Below, one piece after another: positions 32,640-45,100 of a stretch of 64,000 bases of DNA (the stretch's first letter is position 1; the number at the start of each line of letters is the position of its first letter). The stretch lies in assembly GCF_011386835.1 (NCBI RefSeq), contig NC_088805.1, forward strand, positions 14,070,836-14,134,835. Reading direction: 5' to 3'. The DNA comes from Chrysemys picta bellii. Taxonomy: Eukaryota > Chordata > Testudines > Emydidae. The translations under genes and the position numbers were made by a program. A model generated the notes under the pieces. The model was not told where the DNA came from, did not search any database, and saw nothing but the letters and a program-made list of their open reading frames with translations.

Positions 32640-34970
32640 GACTTTGTAATAACTTACCTGAAAAATAAGAAATGGTACCAGTTGAAGTTTGTGGTGGTGG
32701 ATGGCAAGCACTACAGACTCCTCTTGGGAAATGCAGCCATACAAACCATGGATCTGATCTGGGTGCAGCTTCAGAATTTTGTAGCTGCAGTGCAAGAAGC
32801 AAAAGGGGGAGTCCCATAGACAATGGAGACAACTTTAAAAGCATATGGATGTTTTCAACGGCAAAGGGTGCCTCGAAGGAAAGCTAAGACTGAAAGTAGA
32901 CTCCACAGTGGAACTTGTGTGCTTATTTCAAAGGAAAATGCTGGTGGCACTACATAATCTAGTATGCAATGAGCTTGAAAGTCTGTAGAGCAGGAGTATC
33001 CTAGCACCTGTAGAGACCAGTACAGCCTGGGTAAGCAACATGGTGGTGGTAAAAAAGCCATCAGGCAAATCACGTGTCTGCATAGATTCAAAGCCACTGA
33101 ACTGGACATTGAAAAAAATGCCACTATCCACAATTGATCACATCTTCCCAGAACTCTTCAAGGCCAGAATTTTTATACTCTGTGTTGTGAGGAATGGGTT
33201 TGGCAAATAAACCTTGATAAAGAGTCCAGCATGCTCAGAACCTTTGCTGCAAATGGCTGCACATGTTAATAGACATAAACCATGCCCCAGAGGTGTGCCA
33301 GATAAGAATCACCCAAGTGTTGGACTGCCTGCCTAGGGTGAAAATAACTGCAGATGATATCCACATTCCAGATGAAGGTAGCAATGTCAAAGAAGCTGAA
33401 CAAGACAGAAAACTACAAACTCTTCTACAGTGATGCAGGGACATGAATGTAAAACTCAACTCAGAAAAAATGTGACTCAGCAGGAGGTGAGCTACACTGG
33501 ACATCCACTTACAACAGAGGGACTAAAAATAGATCCCAAGAAGATCAAGTCAGTCAGACATGCCAGCTCCACTGGATGTGAGAGAGGTACAGTGCTTCAT
33601 AGGAATGATACATTTTCTGTCCAAGTTCTATTCACATGTGGCTACAATAGTGGAACCCATACATCAGCTCAAAAGGCAGGATGCTGAGTGGGACTGGGCA
33701 GGTCCCTAACAGCAAGCATATTACATGCTGAACCAGAACGGATGCCCTGGTCCTGAGGGACTACCAGCCAGGAGAGCCACTGACACTCCAGGGTGATGCA
33801 TTGGAGAAAGGGATTGGGTGCAGGAGCAGTCAGTCACTTATGCCAGCAGAACCCTATCAGATTGAACAGGGATATCCCCAAAAAGAGCTTCTGGCTGTGA
33901 TATTTAGAGTGGAGTGATTCCATCAGTACATCTATAGCCACCCAGGAATAGTGTAATTATGGCAAGGCCCCTTCTTAATGTTCCAAAGAGATTGCAGTGC
34001 ATGTGGATGTGCCTCCAGTCCACCAGGCAGAGATAATGTCCAGGCAGATTACTGGTGTTAGTTGACACCTGAGCAGGGCATTTACCCACCATCTGTGAGC
34101 TTGGGGAAGGGGATCAGAACATTGTATCCATTAACATGCTGCATTATCTCCCAGTTTCAACAGCGAAGCTGATGGAAATCCAAGAGGTTACAGAAAAGGA
34201 CATCCGACTACAGGCAGTCTAGAGATACTAGCAGGGTGGCCAAAAGACAAAAAACAAGTACTGATAGGAGCAGAACTGTATTTTCAAATAAAAAATGAGC
34301 TTAGTGTGCAGGATGGAATCGTATTTTGAGGACAAAGCTATTGTCCCTGCCTCATTATGCAAGGATATCATGCAAAAAAATATGCCTTATACCTTGGCAT
34401 TGACAGTTGTCTTAGATGGACTTGAGAGGGTGTTCACTGGCAAGGAATGAATACATAACTGAACTCCTTAGAAGGGTGAGAGATTCTGTTACTATATGAA
34501 CTGCCCACTCAACCCTGGGAAAAGGTGAGAGAGGACTTGCTTACCTTCAAGGAAAACCAATACTTGGCTACAGTGGATTACTAGTCCCAATTTTTGGAGG
34601 TTGATGCCCTACCTGATACAAAAAGGAAATCAATGCTTGGCAAACTGAAGACCCACTCTGTGAGATATGACATTCTAGATTCTGTACTCAGTGACAACAG
34701 ACTCCTGTTTGGCTTGGAAGAATTCCAGGAATTTGCATGTAAATGGGAGTTTGGCCACCACACCATCTCTCCAGCATACCCGCAGAGAAATGATAAGGTG
34801 GAATCAGTTGTGAAAACAGCTAAGACTCTTACACAAGGCTTTTTCTTCTGGTTCATACCCCTTGTTAGCATTTTTGGCACACAGGAGTACCTCATGACAG
34901 GGGTGCCAAAACTGTCTAGCACAGGCACATGGGGAGAGCAAAAGGCACATTCCTGACACTCGGATGACCA
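32640..34970 (+). pseudogene. Degenerate Gypsy (Metaviridae) pol
   Basis: Pieces appear in the normal order in broken frames. A linker reads VVVDGKHYRLLLGN. An RT amino part reads STAWVSNMVVVKKPSGKSRV and then LKKMPLSTIDHIFPEL. RNase H traces lie at 33820-33950. An integrase core at 34594-34950 reads VLSDNRLLFGLEEFQEFACK and AYPQRNDKVESVVKTAKTL, keeping the second Asp and the Glu of its catalytic set. Many stops and frameshifts; no LTRs found. Confidence 0.85.
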
Positions 34971-34979
34971 TCCTGACAA

Positions 34980-35725
34980 ATGTTAAGTCCTTTCTTCAAA
35001 GGATGGACTTGGTAGAACTTCTCAACAAAACTGCTGTAAGAATTTTTTTTAACATGGGGAAAACAACGTTTTTATCTAATCTCATTTTTGCCAACATCTG
35101 AACTCTTTAACTGAAATTTAAAGGTGAAAAAAGCAGGGAATGTGAGGGGTTGGGGGAAATCAGCCTGAGGCATGGAAAATTTCAGCCAGAACAGTTTAAG
35201 TTTGGCAAAGTTATGAGCAACTGAAAGCAGAATCTTAGAATGGAAAGTATTGAGCAACCTTAGTTCTGCCTATAACACCATCTTTTATGGAGAGTTATCT
35301 GAGCTCTTATCCCTTTGTGATGTGAATCAAAATTTTTCCCATTCAATGATGGGCCAAAAAGAACAATGGATTTTCCCTCCTCTTTTTTTTTCACTTTTTC
35401 TTGGATCTATAACTGACTAAACCTTAGCAACTGAATAACTTCACTATTCCCAGTTTTGTATTGTAAAATGACAATTGCAAGTCACTTTGGAAGAGGTGGG
35501 TTTCTATTTCCTCTCTTTACTCATGGAGAGTTGTTTAAAAGTTTTAAACATAATGCCAACCTTTGATTCATTGATAGATGGTATAAAAGAAGATTTACTG
35601 TTCACCAAGTTAAGCCAGAGTTCTCAGTCATTCCAGTCTTGAGCGCTGGATCTGTTACTAACAGACATCATCCTGTTTCTGAGTTGACTGGAGAGCAGCA
35701 CTTGGTCCCAGGACATTAGAGAGAG
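34980..35725. other. Spacer 3' of gene B: nothing recognised
   Basis: AT-rich with no supported gene; it may include distal 3' UTR of gene B. Confidence 0.4.
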
Positions 35726-35727
35726 AA

Positions 35728-35855
35728 GGTGGGTTGAGATAATATCTTTTACTGGACCAACTTCTGTTGGTGAGAGAGACTCTTCCTCAGGCTCTGTGTG
35801 GCTTGAAAGCTTATCCCTCTCACCAACAGAAGTTGGTCCAATTAAAGATATTAAA
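35728..35855. mobile_element. Inverted Penelope-type repeat near gene B stop
   Basis: Arms with GGACCAACTTCTGTTGGTGA (35754-35773) and its inverse TCACCAACAGAAGTTGGTCC (35820-35839) around a short centre. It lies about 80 bp beyond the gene B stop codon, probably inside the 3' UTR. Confidence 0.75.
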
Positions 35856-35935
35856 GCTGACTGGCTTTACTTTCCAGTCTGAAAGTCACTAATGTCTCTT
35901 CTTTCTTCCTTTTGCTGACTCCCTTTGATGGCCAA

Positions 35936-36142
35936 TCAGAGCGGAGTGCAGAAAGTATAATCTTCACTGATGTTCTTCTCCATGGCTGGGACATATTTCT
36001 TCCTAAAATTTAACTTATTGAATTCCTCTTGGATTTCAGTGATAGACTTTCCTTTTGTTTCTGGAAGCAACAGGTAGATAAAGATCCCGGAAGTGACAAG
36101 AACCCCCATAAAGATGAGGAAGAAGAACTGACCAAGACTCTC
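35936..36142 (-). CDS. SLC2A11L: Gene B exon 12 (helix 12, C-terminus, stop)
   Basis: The terminal exon encodes helix 12, PETKGKSITEIQEEF and a tail ending at TGA 35936-35938. Confidence 0.93.
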   Translation of the reverse strand, partial: ESLGQFFFLIFMGVLVTSGIFIYLLLPETKGKSITEIQEEFNKLNFRKKYVPAMEKNISEDYTFCTPL

Positions 36143-39100
36143 CTGGGGAAAAAAATTGAGAGAAATATGAACAAATCTTCTGACTTTCAGATTCTTGAAT
36201 GTGACTTTATATCTTTGAAGTCAGATAATGTTTAAATAAAGGAGAAATCATTCTTTACAAGTTTGAGTTTGAGATCAGTCTAAAACTGAAATGCACCACC
36301 TCTGTTACGTAAGTGGTCTCCATAGAGCAGGAGCCAAAAGATTCCAAACTGACCCAGCATTGTGCTTTACTGCTCTTTATTCATCCCCATTTTCCTGCAA
36401 ACCTCCCAAGGTGGTTTAAATTAGAAACAGTTGGGAAATGTTCCAGTTAGAATCACTTACCACAATGAATGGGAAAATCATCCAAATGACAAAGATTCCA
36501 ACCCAGTTGAGGGCCGCACCAATCACAAAGGCAGATGGTCTGGATGATTGGTCAAAGATTTCAACCCTAATGGATATTGTGGCTCCAGCTGAAAGGAAGA
36601 TGAAACATGAATAAGTAATAATTGCTGTGTTGTTTTCTTAGCTACTCTGTTTCCCTTCACCTTCTTTCTTTCCTCTCTCCCTCCACTGAAAAAAACTTTC
36701 AGTAAAAGTTGTTGGTGAAAATAGATAACCAAACCATCTTGCTAATGTAATGGCCAAGGTAAGAGGTTGTATGGGATGCATACTGAATATAGAGCTGAAA
36801 GCTAGGATCTTGTGAGTTCTGATTTCTTTTTCTCCACAGACTCATTGTGTGCCCATGGACAAGCCATTTAGGCCCCAATTTGGGAAGTATAGGAATAATC
36901 TCATTTAAATCATTGGGACAACTCATTGGCACATCCTTAAGTACATTACTGAATATATGCCTTAATCTCTCTGCCTCAATGTCCCTACATGTAAAGTATT
37001 GGTGATGATGACCCCAGGATGCGTTGCCATTACGAAGACAGAAAATACCCACAGTTACTCCACACTGGCATCTGAGTTACTACCGTGGTATTTCTCATTC
37101 TACTATGTAGCAAATGTTCAGTTTTTAAATGGTAATTAACTCACTGAGAAGATGTGAGGATGAATGTTTGTAACAGTTTGAAGGTCTGCCATGAAAAATG
37201 TTATACAAGTGCTTATTATTATTATCATCATTATTTTGTTGTTGTTATAGGACTATGGAACTCTCCCTTTTTAATGTCCCAATGTAATAGATGGTATTGA
37301 TAGGCATGGATGACCCTCATGGAGTTTGGCATTAGGGAATGCTTCAAATTATGTTTTGAGGTCCCAGGACTAACAAAACAACTGTGAGTTAGCAAACCAT
37401 GCTTCCCGCCAGGGGAAGGGAAGGCAGCTGAAACCGAACAGGCTTTTCTAGGTAACAGGAAGCCTGCAGTATGTATCAGTGAAAGAAGAGTCACCAAGAG
37501 TCTAGCACAGTGATACTCAGACTAAAGCTCGGGAGCCACAAATGGCTCTTTAATGTGTTTCCTGCAGCTCTTTGCAGCATATGATATGAAAACATTGAGT
37601 GATTTAATTATTAACCAATCAGGATGCTTATACTATGTTATTAACCAATTGTAGAACACCTGGTCAGTCATTTTGCTGTGAAAATTATATATAATGAATT
37701 CACACGACTGTGGCTCTTTTGGGTAATGTTTATCAGTAATTTGGCTCCTGAACCACTGAGGTCTGAGTATCGCTGCTCTGTCACAAATGAATTATCTACT
37801 CTGGGCACATGTGTATAACGATGTATTTTTAAACTTTTCCTCTTTTTTCCAGTCTCTCTCTGTCTGTTTTTCACTCTGCCTGCTCTCTACTCTGTCTTAT
37901 CACCCTGTTTTTTCCATGAATATTTTTTTCTCTGTGCACCTTCTTTGTTCTCTGTTTAGCAAAACACAAGGCCAATAACTTTTAAGTCTGTGTCTTGCTA
38001 CTAAACCTATGATGTTCAAGAGTGTTCAAAATTAAGCAAAATTAGTATGCCTGTGCCTAATGTTAAATAATATTTGGGGCTAATACTTGATCAAAGAGTG
38101 CCTTAGGTGAACTAGAATTGCTTGTTCTCCTGTTTTATTTATTGAGTTCATGTTGCCAATATGGGGGTTCTCAAACTTCATTGCATCGGGACCCCCTTCT
38201 GATTACTTGGGGAGGGAGGGAGTCAAAGGACTTCAGTTCTGGGCAGGGGGCCTGTAACCTGAGCCCTGCCGCACAGGGCTGAAGCCCTCAGGCTTTGGCT
38301 TTAGGCCCAGGCGGTGGGGCTCGGGCTTCAGCCCCAGGCCCCAGCAAGTTTAATGCCTGCCCTGTTGACCCCATTAAAATGGGGTTGTGACCCACTTTGG
38401 GGTCCCAAACCACAGTTTGAGAACTCCTGGGAGGCCATGTGCTGCTACAGAATCAGTGCCATAGATGACATATTTTGGGAAGCAGGGGAAAGAGACATTC
38501 TGAGCTGGAGAAAACTATTTCCTGAGCCTCTGAGGTCATATAATCAATAAAGTAAGGTCAGCAATTTCCTTCACTCAGGCTCTACTCTCAGGTTAATGCA
38601 CTCAAATAGTTAAGCCTCTTCCCTCCCTCCTTCCTCTAAGAAGATGTATTCATGTGGTCTAGTTCTGTTCTTTCCCTATCCTTGTGCATATTAGCATTCT
38701 GGATTCTGCTGTTACTCCACATATACTTAATGGCATGTGCTATTTGTTTTCCCTGTCTCCTTACTATATTATTGTACTCACGTGGCCTGGTTCCTGTCTC
38801 TCTCCCTCTCTGTTGAACTAACTACTCACCTGGCCCAATTCCAAAGAAGATCACATACAACAAAATAAGACAGAGGCTGCAATATGGCATCCAGAAGAAC
38901 CAGTCCTAGAGAGGAAAACAAAGCTTAGTGATGTCTGTTCAACTAGTGACAAATAGTTCCTCGTTTCCCTGGCCTCGTTTTCCCTCTGCCCCTTCTCTCC
39001 CCACCTCCCAAATTCTGTTTGCTTTTCTTTTTCTTAACTTTAGAAATATGAAGAATACCAAATTGTCTTCCCTGATTTTGTTAAGGACTCGTTAGTTCAC

Positions 39101-42100
39101 AGTCCAGATGAGAGATCTTTCTCATGCCTTGTTGAAGGGGTGAAGGTCTTGATTCCTTAATGAAAGGCTTTTTCCCCATGTGTTTGAGTTAAATGGGTAT
39201 GAACAAAAACAATGCTTTAAGCAGGGTGACTAAAAATCACTTTCCCTTTCCCATAATCATGTTGTCCTTTCATAGATTCTTTGTGGTAGATCTCCAAGTT
39301 GTCCAGTTGTCTATAAATCCAGGGTATAAGACCTGAATTTTGAATGTATAGAAGAATCCTTGAACAAAAGAGAACCTTCAAGGCCTCCTTGTACGCTATA
39401 AAGAAAGAAACAAACAAAAAGGGCAAAATTCCATTTTTGTTGAGGTCACTTCTTTAAGGGCAAGTCTTGCCTCTGTAGCCCCTTCAACATACACGGAGGT
39501 CCCTGGATGCAGCAGATCCTGCCTGCTGTGCAGGGGTGGAAGAAAGCTTTTGGAAGCCTGTTCAGGAGAGCTGTACCTCCTGCACTCCATGGATTACATC
39601 CCCATGTAGAGAAGAGTCCCTGCACCATAGTGCACAGAGTGTTGGTCACAAGGAAGGGTGGAGCCTGAACCAGTGATTCTGTAGCTACACTGATCCATCA
39701 TGAATGAAACAGGAGTGGGAGGCACTGGGTAAGGTAGCAGTTTGGAGCAGCTCCTCTTCCAGGAGTGCTGGTATCACAAGAGCCCTGTCCCTGAAGGAGC
39801 AACAGCAATGATACTAGTATTGTTGAGATCAGATTTAGCTTGTAACCATTTTGGCTGGGTCCAGCTGTAATGGAGGGAGGAATACAGCAGACTGTGCTAA
39901 CAGTAGCCACATTCACAGGCCATAAAAGAAGAAGGATAATCAAGATTGAATCTGCATGAGGTTCAGCCCTGCCTGTATCAGAGTGGGAGGAAGACTGGGG
40001 GAGTCTCATGACAAACTTTAGCGACTACTAGCTCTGCCATCATGGTAGCAGAAGTTATTGTGGGGGTTCTAGAGCCAACTGGACTTTTTTATAGCCAGTA
40101 GAACTATTGATGGGAAGGGTTAGAAACAGGGTTGATATTGGAAAAGAACTCATTGAAAAGAGTTTCCTCACCTGCAGGGCAAGAGTTACTGTGAGGCCAG
40201 TCAGTATTAAAGCCATTATCCCATAGCCCCCGCAAAGCAGCCTCTTTCTGCCAAAGTGCTCAATGATGATGCTCTGAGGGATACAAATCACATTGATGTA
40301 ATAGCAGATGGAGCAAATTCTGACCAATTCCCAGTGTAATTTTACTTACGCAGAGTATAGAAGAGAGGAGTTCACATAGACTAACACTCAGTGACATGTA
40401 GCGGATGATGTCTTCATCAAACCCAGCCACATGGAGCACTTCAAAAGCATAAACATAGATCTAGAAAATGCAATTAAAAAAAAGTAAATTACCTCTTACA
40501 TATATTTGTGTGACACTGTGCCTGGCACCAGATAAACAATTGCTATTCTCCAGTGAGAACCATGATTGGTCTCTGCTGTTCAGAGTTGTAATGTTGCACT
40601 TCTACATAAAGTTGGGTAGGTGTGAGACTTTGTATTATTGAAAGATGAAAACATTGTAAAATGTTATGAAATTAAAATATTTTACTATAAAAAATTACAG
40701 TAGCTAAAATCCTGTGACAGTGAGACCATCAGTTGCTGAGGTTTCATCAGTTCTTAATAGACATGCATCATTAAGTGCTTTTTAAAGACTTGTAGTCGGA
40801 ATGGAATGGTGTATTTCTTCCTTAGGAACTCAGTGTTTTTAAGTGGAACCCATTTTACAGGGCAAGTGGTATTCTCTCTCACACACAGACTGCTTGTCAG
40901 GGAAGATCAGCCACTATACGTAAGAAGGAATGATCTCTGCAGTATTGAAATAATGGTGGGGCTCTGCTCCTGTTTGTAAGTATGGCAGTTGCTCCAGTGA
41001 ATGTCTACTACTCATTTGGGAAGTAGTGTTTGAATAGATTGTTTGAGGGTGAGTTAAGAACCTTTCTCCATGCAATGCAGCATTGTAATGCGGTGGTGAA
41101 ACATTGCAATACGGAATTGTTCCCTTTTAATCTGTGCTGCTTGTGTATGCAGTCCTTACACACAAGGATGGAGTGGAATATGACGCTGACCAGGTTTTTC
41201 AGTTTTCTGCTGTTGCTGCTGCTGCTCTAGGGACCTGTATTTGTCAGATGATATTGTATCATAAATAGACCTGCACTATAGTCGCTCAAGATACCTCCTT
41301 ATATTTATACTCCTCAATCCAGTAGTCTCACATCACAGTGGGAATTGGCAAATGAGTCCTATGTAATAATTTTGACATTCGATTCTTAAGTTTGTGTGCT
41401 TGCATTACTCCCCATCCTAGACAGACTGCATGTTAGCTTGGCACAGAGTTAGGTGCTTTCCTTCTGTGGCTAACAATTGCAGCACATATTGACATATGCG
41501 GGAGGTAGTCCCAGTACTTATCACTCCGCTGATCCCCACTAGCTATCAGAAACAGCTACATATACGGACACTGCAGGGACAGATCCAAGAATGTCATAGT
41601 AGAACATATTCTTCCTTCCCAAGAACCCTGATGTGTGGAGGCTTGCAGTACTCAAAACTATCACCCTTTCTCTTAAATATACATTTGAGATTGCTTGGTG
41701 AGATTCTGAAATGCTATGGACTCCCATGTTAACCAAATGCCAATTATACCGAGTCTGTAGCATTTTCAAGGCTGCCTAATAGTTTTGAGACTTAAAGTGA
41801 GGAAGAACTCAACTGTATTGATGCCACAAATCTGCAGGGTACCTATAATAATAATTATGGTATACAACTGCCAACGCAAGGATGCTTCTTTCATTAGCTC
41901 CAAGACACTGAGAATCTTGGTGCTTTTCATTGTAGCCTTTTCCTTCATCATGTCATCAATCTCTGCTTGATGAGTCCCTTCACCCCAGAACTGCTTCATG
42001 GCTGTCCATGAGAAAGAGAACAAAGTCCATCATGTTAGTCCATCTCTTTGTTATTCAGTTAACTATTGAATTTACTGAGTAGATAATGCATTAATTGTTC

Positions 42101-45100
42101 AGTACCTGCATTGATTATTCCATTGAACTGACAGGCCATGTCTCATTAATCAATCAGAATGATCAATGCAATAATGAAGTTAGCTGGTAATGGTAGAAAG
42201 CTAAAGCATCCCCTAATGCAGAATTTTACAAAGAAAAGGTTATGTCTACTAATTTAGACCCGTATCAAAATCTGTAGGTCATCTGTATTCACAGAATCAG
42301 CTTAGTAATGGGCAGTGGGAAACTTGGTACCACCTAATATCACATGCCCCGTTAACGGGTGCTATTAACATCACAAATCCAAAAAAACAATAGAAATAAA
42401 AGTGAGGACCAGGGAACTCTCTGTTACCTTTCAGGCAACCTTCCTTATCTCCTTTATGCATCAGGAGGTAGGGCGGAGACTCAGGAAAGAACGGCAGAGT
42501 GACCAGCTGGACCAATGCTGCAATTCCACAGGAGGCCATCAGTAACGGCCACAATGACTCAGTTCCTAAATACTCCCTGGGGAGTATAAAAATGTAAATA
42601 TAAAATAAAAGTTCAGCAGATTTTGTTTTTTGAGAGATGCATGGGCAAATGGAAGACTATGAACAGAAAGATAAAGAATATAGAGAAATAAAGGTAGGTA
42701 GGTAAGTAAGTGTATTCTACCTTTGTCCCATAATTTGCCCAAGGGTTTTTCCCAGTGCCCCAAAAAGAGGGATAGTAGAATTTGCAAATCCACGCAGCTT
42801 CTTGGGGGAAATCTCTCCAGCATATTGAGGATGTAGAGAAATACATAAACCTTGAATTTAGGAGACGAAACAAGACCGTTATAGGAAATAAAATAGTGTA
42901 AATTAAAAAATTGTGTTTCGCCAGAATATAAGCTGCCTCATGACTTGTTTATTGTATATTAAATAAGGGGTCAAATAAGACTCAAGCAATCAACTGCCTT
43001 TGCTGACTCTTCATCTGTTGGGCAAGTTCTTTCTTATCCCATCCTCCTTGTGCATCATGCACCACTAATCTGCAGTCTGTTTTTTTAAAATGGGGGTAAG
43101 AAATTAGGAGTTTTCCCGTGAGTTGCATCATAATCATTATCATCATCATGCCTCCAGTGAATGACAGCAGAAGATTTTTAATGGAAATGAGAGACTACAA
43201 AGCTCAACAAGTGAAAACCTTGTAGTAGTATTCGATTTGCTTCTAAAACCATACATGCCTCTTGCCTCAAACTTTTCTGAGGTGATATATCAGAAGGGCT
43301 GGTAAAGTACATTTTTTTAGTACTTTATGGGATATTTCTGTAGCAAGCAATATTGGATTCCAGAGCAAATCATGAATATTTTTGTCACGTGTATCTGTTT
43401 TGCACATTACGTTATTAAGGTTGCAGGTTTGGGGCAAAACGTGCTTTTTGTATCTTTTAATGAGTGAAATATTTAATCTGAAAACAAAGGCATTTAAAAA
43501 TAAATATTACATCTTTTAGATAAGTAACAGGTTTCCCTTAATACTGTGATCTCAGCATACCTCTGTTTGGTATGAAAGTAAACAAGGTTCTGACATTGTC
43601 CTTCCTGTTAGCATATGGTAGCAAAAGTGATAAAGATATGAAACTCTGTTGAATCAGATGAAATTCTGTCTGTGCGAGACTGGTGCTCCTCATAGAAGAA
43701 ATTACAGAGCATCCCAATGCATGGGCAAAAAAAATAAAAAATAAGAAAAAAATGCTGCCATTCAATGCAACATTGCCTTACATAAGTTTACAAAAGTTTT
43801 TGTTTCAAAATAAGAGATTCCTTTCCAAGGTAAAGAGGTAAAATAGGTATCATTTTGTGTAGGTAGAAATCCAAGACATAATGGCATTAGCATGGGAAGT
43901 TTTTATTGACATCTGGGCCACCTGCCAGGAATTACTTTTATTGATTATCCCAGGTCATTTTCCTAACTCAAAGGAGTTCATGTGTTGAGGGAGGGGTAAA
44001 AACAGTGTACTGAGAATTTTTACAGAGATAAAATAAAATGGGTGAAGCTCTGAATAGAGTTTTTCTTGAGAGCTTTATGAGAACATTAGATTTAAACTGT
44101 GCTCTGTTTTGTTTTCCAATATCATTGATCAGAACCATATTCTGCTGGAATTACAGATTGTAATTGAAGTAGGCTAAGAACAGTATGTGTCTATTCATTT
44201 CTTTCCCATCAAGAAAATTACACATTATACAGTAAGCCCAAACTTTCCTCTGGCTACTCTAGGGATTTTTTTTTTCTCAAAGTAGAATTTTGGTTTTTGG
44301 CAGCAGAATTGGTACGCGTAAGAATGGTTGGTTGTAGCATGTGTGCTGTTTCTGTGCATATGACCTAATGAGACATTGCACCACTGAGGATGAATCTGGA
44401 TATTTTGTTGTCAAAGTAAAGGGAAATCCTAATTTGAAGAGACACAAAGCATTGTGAGATAGGAAAGAGAATTGACTTATATGAGACGTCTCACCTGCAC
44501 TGATGCCGCATAGTAAGCGTCCAATCAGAATCATTTCAAAGGACTTGGCTGTCTTACTGAAGCCCATGACAAATGCACCTGCTAGCATGAGCAGATTGTT
44601 GCACACTAGACATTTCTTTCTGTAACAGTGCAAAAGAAACTTGCATAAAACTGAAGGCAAATCCCACCTCCACCACTGTGCCCATCACTTGCAGAGTCTC
44701 TCAGGGCACACTTCTCTCCCCAGTCTTAGGCCTGGTCTACACTAGGAAATTAGGTCAGTATAACTCCATTGCACAGGAGTGTGAAAAATCCACACCCCTG
44801 AGTGACACAGTTAAAGCCACCTAACCCCCAGTATAGACAGCACTAGGTTGATGGGAGAATTCTCCCGTTGACCTAGCTACCGCCTCTTAGGGAGGTGGAT
44901 TACCTACACCTATGGGAAGCCCTCCCATGGGCGTAGGTAGCATCTTCACTGAAGAGCTGCAGCGGTGATGCTGCGCTCATGCAGCATTTTAAATGTAGAC
45001 AAGCCCTTATTAAATATTTACATGGAGGTACTAGGAAAAACTGAGACATAATGGGCTCAAATGTCAACAATATGCACATGGCATACAACTCTATCTGTCT

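Noticed and set aside
37668..37978. Short open frames on both strands around a hAT element
   Set aside because: They overlap element ends and T-rich sequence with no protein-like features.
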